From Peribacillus saganii (lineage in GTDB: Bacteria; Bacillota; Bacilli; Bacillales; DSM-1321): a DNA stretch of 64,000 bases. The position numbers and the translations under genes were made by a program. Below the pieces are notes generated by a model. That model was not told the DNA's origin, ran no database searches, and saw only the letters and a program-made list of their open reading frames with translations. This document shows positions 63,593 through 64,000 of this stretch, piece by piece (the stretch's first letter is position 1; each line of letters begins with the position of its first letter). The stretch covers positions 62,001 through 126,000 of the forward strand of contig NZ_QVTE01000030.1 of the NCBI RefSeq assembly GCF_003429095.1, given 5' to 3'.

Positions 63593-64000
63593 GTGGACAA
63601 CATTTTGACGATTGAAAATTTATCCAAGTCTTTTATTCTGCACAACATAAATAAGCACATTAAAGCAGCGAATGGCATCAATTTCAGTTTGAAGGATGGC
63701 GAGTTTGTGGGAATTACAGGAAAAAGCGGCAGCGGCAAGTCAACTGTGCTTAAATCCATCTACCGTACATATGCCCCTCAGGAAGGGAATATTTGGTATG
63801 ATTCAAAAAAATTTGGACCAATCAATCTATCACAAGCATCAGAAAGGGAAATTATCTATTTAAGAAAACATGAAATTGGATATGTGTCGCAGTTCTTAAG
63901 TGTAATGCCACGCACAACCGCAAGACAGCTTGTGAAACAGTCTATTTTAGAAATGGGCCATAATGACAGGTTTGCCGAAGAAGAAACGGAAAAAATGCTG
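63593..64000 (+). CDS. phnL: Phosphonate C-P lyase ABC-type ATPase PhnL (3' end beyond window)
   Basis: First 136 codons of an ABC ATPase: TIENLSKSFILHN, Walker A ITGKSGSGKST, and Q-loop IGYVSQFLSVMPRTTAR, typical of PhnL. It sits on the PhnK dimer in the core complex and may aid ribosyl transfer. GTG start with TGAGGTG upstream. Truncated by the window edge; signature and Walker B are not seen. Confidence 0.9.
   Translation, partial: MDNILTIENLSKSFILHNINKHIKAANGINFSLKDGEFVGITGKSGSGKSTVLKSIYRTYAPQEGNIWYDSKKFGPINLSQASEREIIYLRKHEIGYVSQFLSVMPRTTARQLVKQSILEMGHNDRFAEEETEKML

Overview
The window looks like chromosome of a low-GC, spore-forming Bacillaceae (Bacillus sensu lato; genus not determinable from this sequence alone). 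Support comes from strong AGGAGG ribosome-binding sites with GTG/TTG starts, and from recognisable Bacillus families (YkuS, YpzG, FbpB, Spo0M-like, YkoY/TerC, RsbR paralogues, GltC, CidA/CidB). It also comes from Bacillus-type manganese and c-di-GMP riboswitches and degenerate copies of Bacillus intergenic repeats. No rRNA, tRNA, CRISPR array, intact insertion sequence or prophage was seen.

Layout. 0-6.5 kb holds a cell-wall PBP (DacB type), a quinone-responsive type ring-cleaving dioxygenase with an MhqR-like operator, a PrmA-like methyltransferase, an SGNH hydrolase and a small methyltransferase. 7.0-10.5 kb is a metal-homeostasis block: a yybP-ykoY (Mn) riboswitch with tandem terminators heads FbpB-like, Spo0M-like, DUF1232 and TerC genes, followed by a CNNM/CorC transporter. 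10.6-19 kb has an NCS2 permease, an SDR oxidoreductase with a coat-like N-terminal extension, several tiny hydrophilic genes missed by a 60-aa cut-off, a lipoprotein, a divergent MocR/flavoprotein pair and a decayed membrane-protein gene. 19-21.5 kb is a LytTR regulator with a CoA-transferase. 21.8-27.2 kb is a sucrose regulon (LacI-type regulator, PTS IIBC, sucrose-6-P hydrolase, fructokinase) with four near-identical operators.

27.4-44 kb is rich in signal transduction: a hybrid histidine kinase, two RsbR-type STAS proteins, a c-di-GMP riboswitch-controlled chemoreceptor plus CheW, and a PAS histidine kinase. CidR-like/CidA/CidB, a twice-frameshifted M14 carboxypeptidase, a MutT-type Nudix protein and PepT are interspersed. 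44-55.7 kb contains a lipoprotein, small proteins, a SWIM-domain protein, a decayed AHSA1-like gene, an EamA transporter, gdhA divergent from gltC, a decayed LacI regulator ahead of an oligo-1,6-glucosidase, and a stand-alone HemD-type protein.

55.7-64 kb is a C-P lyase phosphonate cluster in two transcription units: PHP phosphoesterase - hexapeptide transferase - phnF, and phnGHIJKM-L (phnL runs off the window). Each unit is preceded by an array of PhoP-type hexamers with the same 11-11-9 spacing, so phosphate-starvation control is likely. The PHP enzyme probably replaces PhnP (and possibly PhnN), and PhnK carries an unusual five-cysteine N-terminal insertion. At least five genes in the window are decayed, and four degenerate copies of one intergenic repeat lie next to gene starts, two of them inside operon-like clusters (scr and phn).
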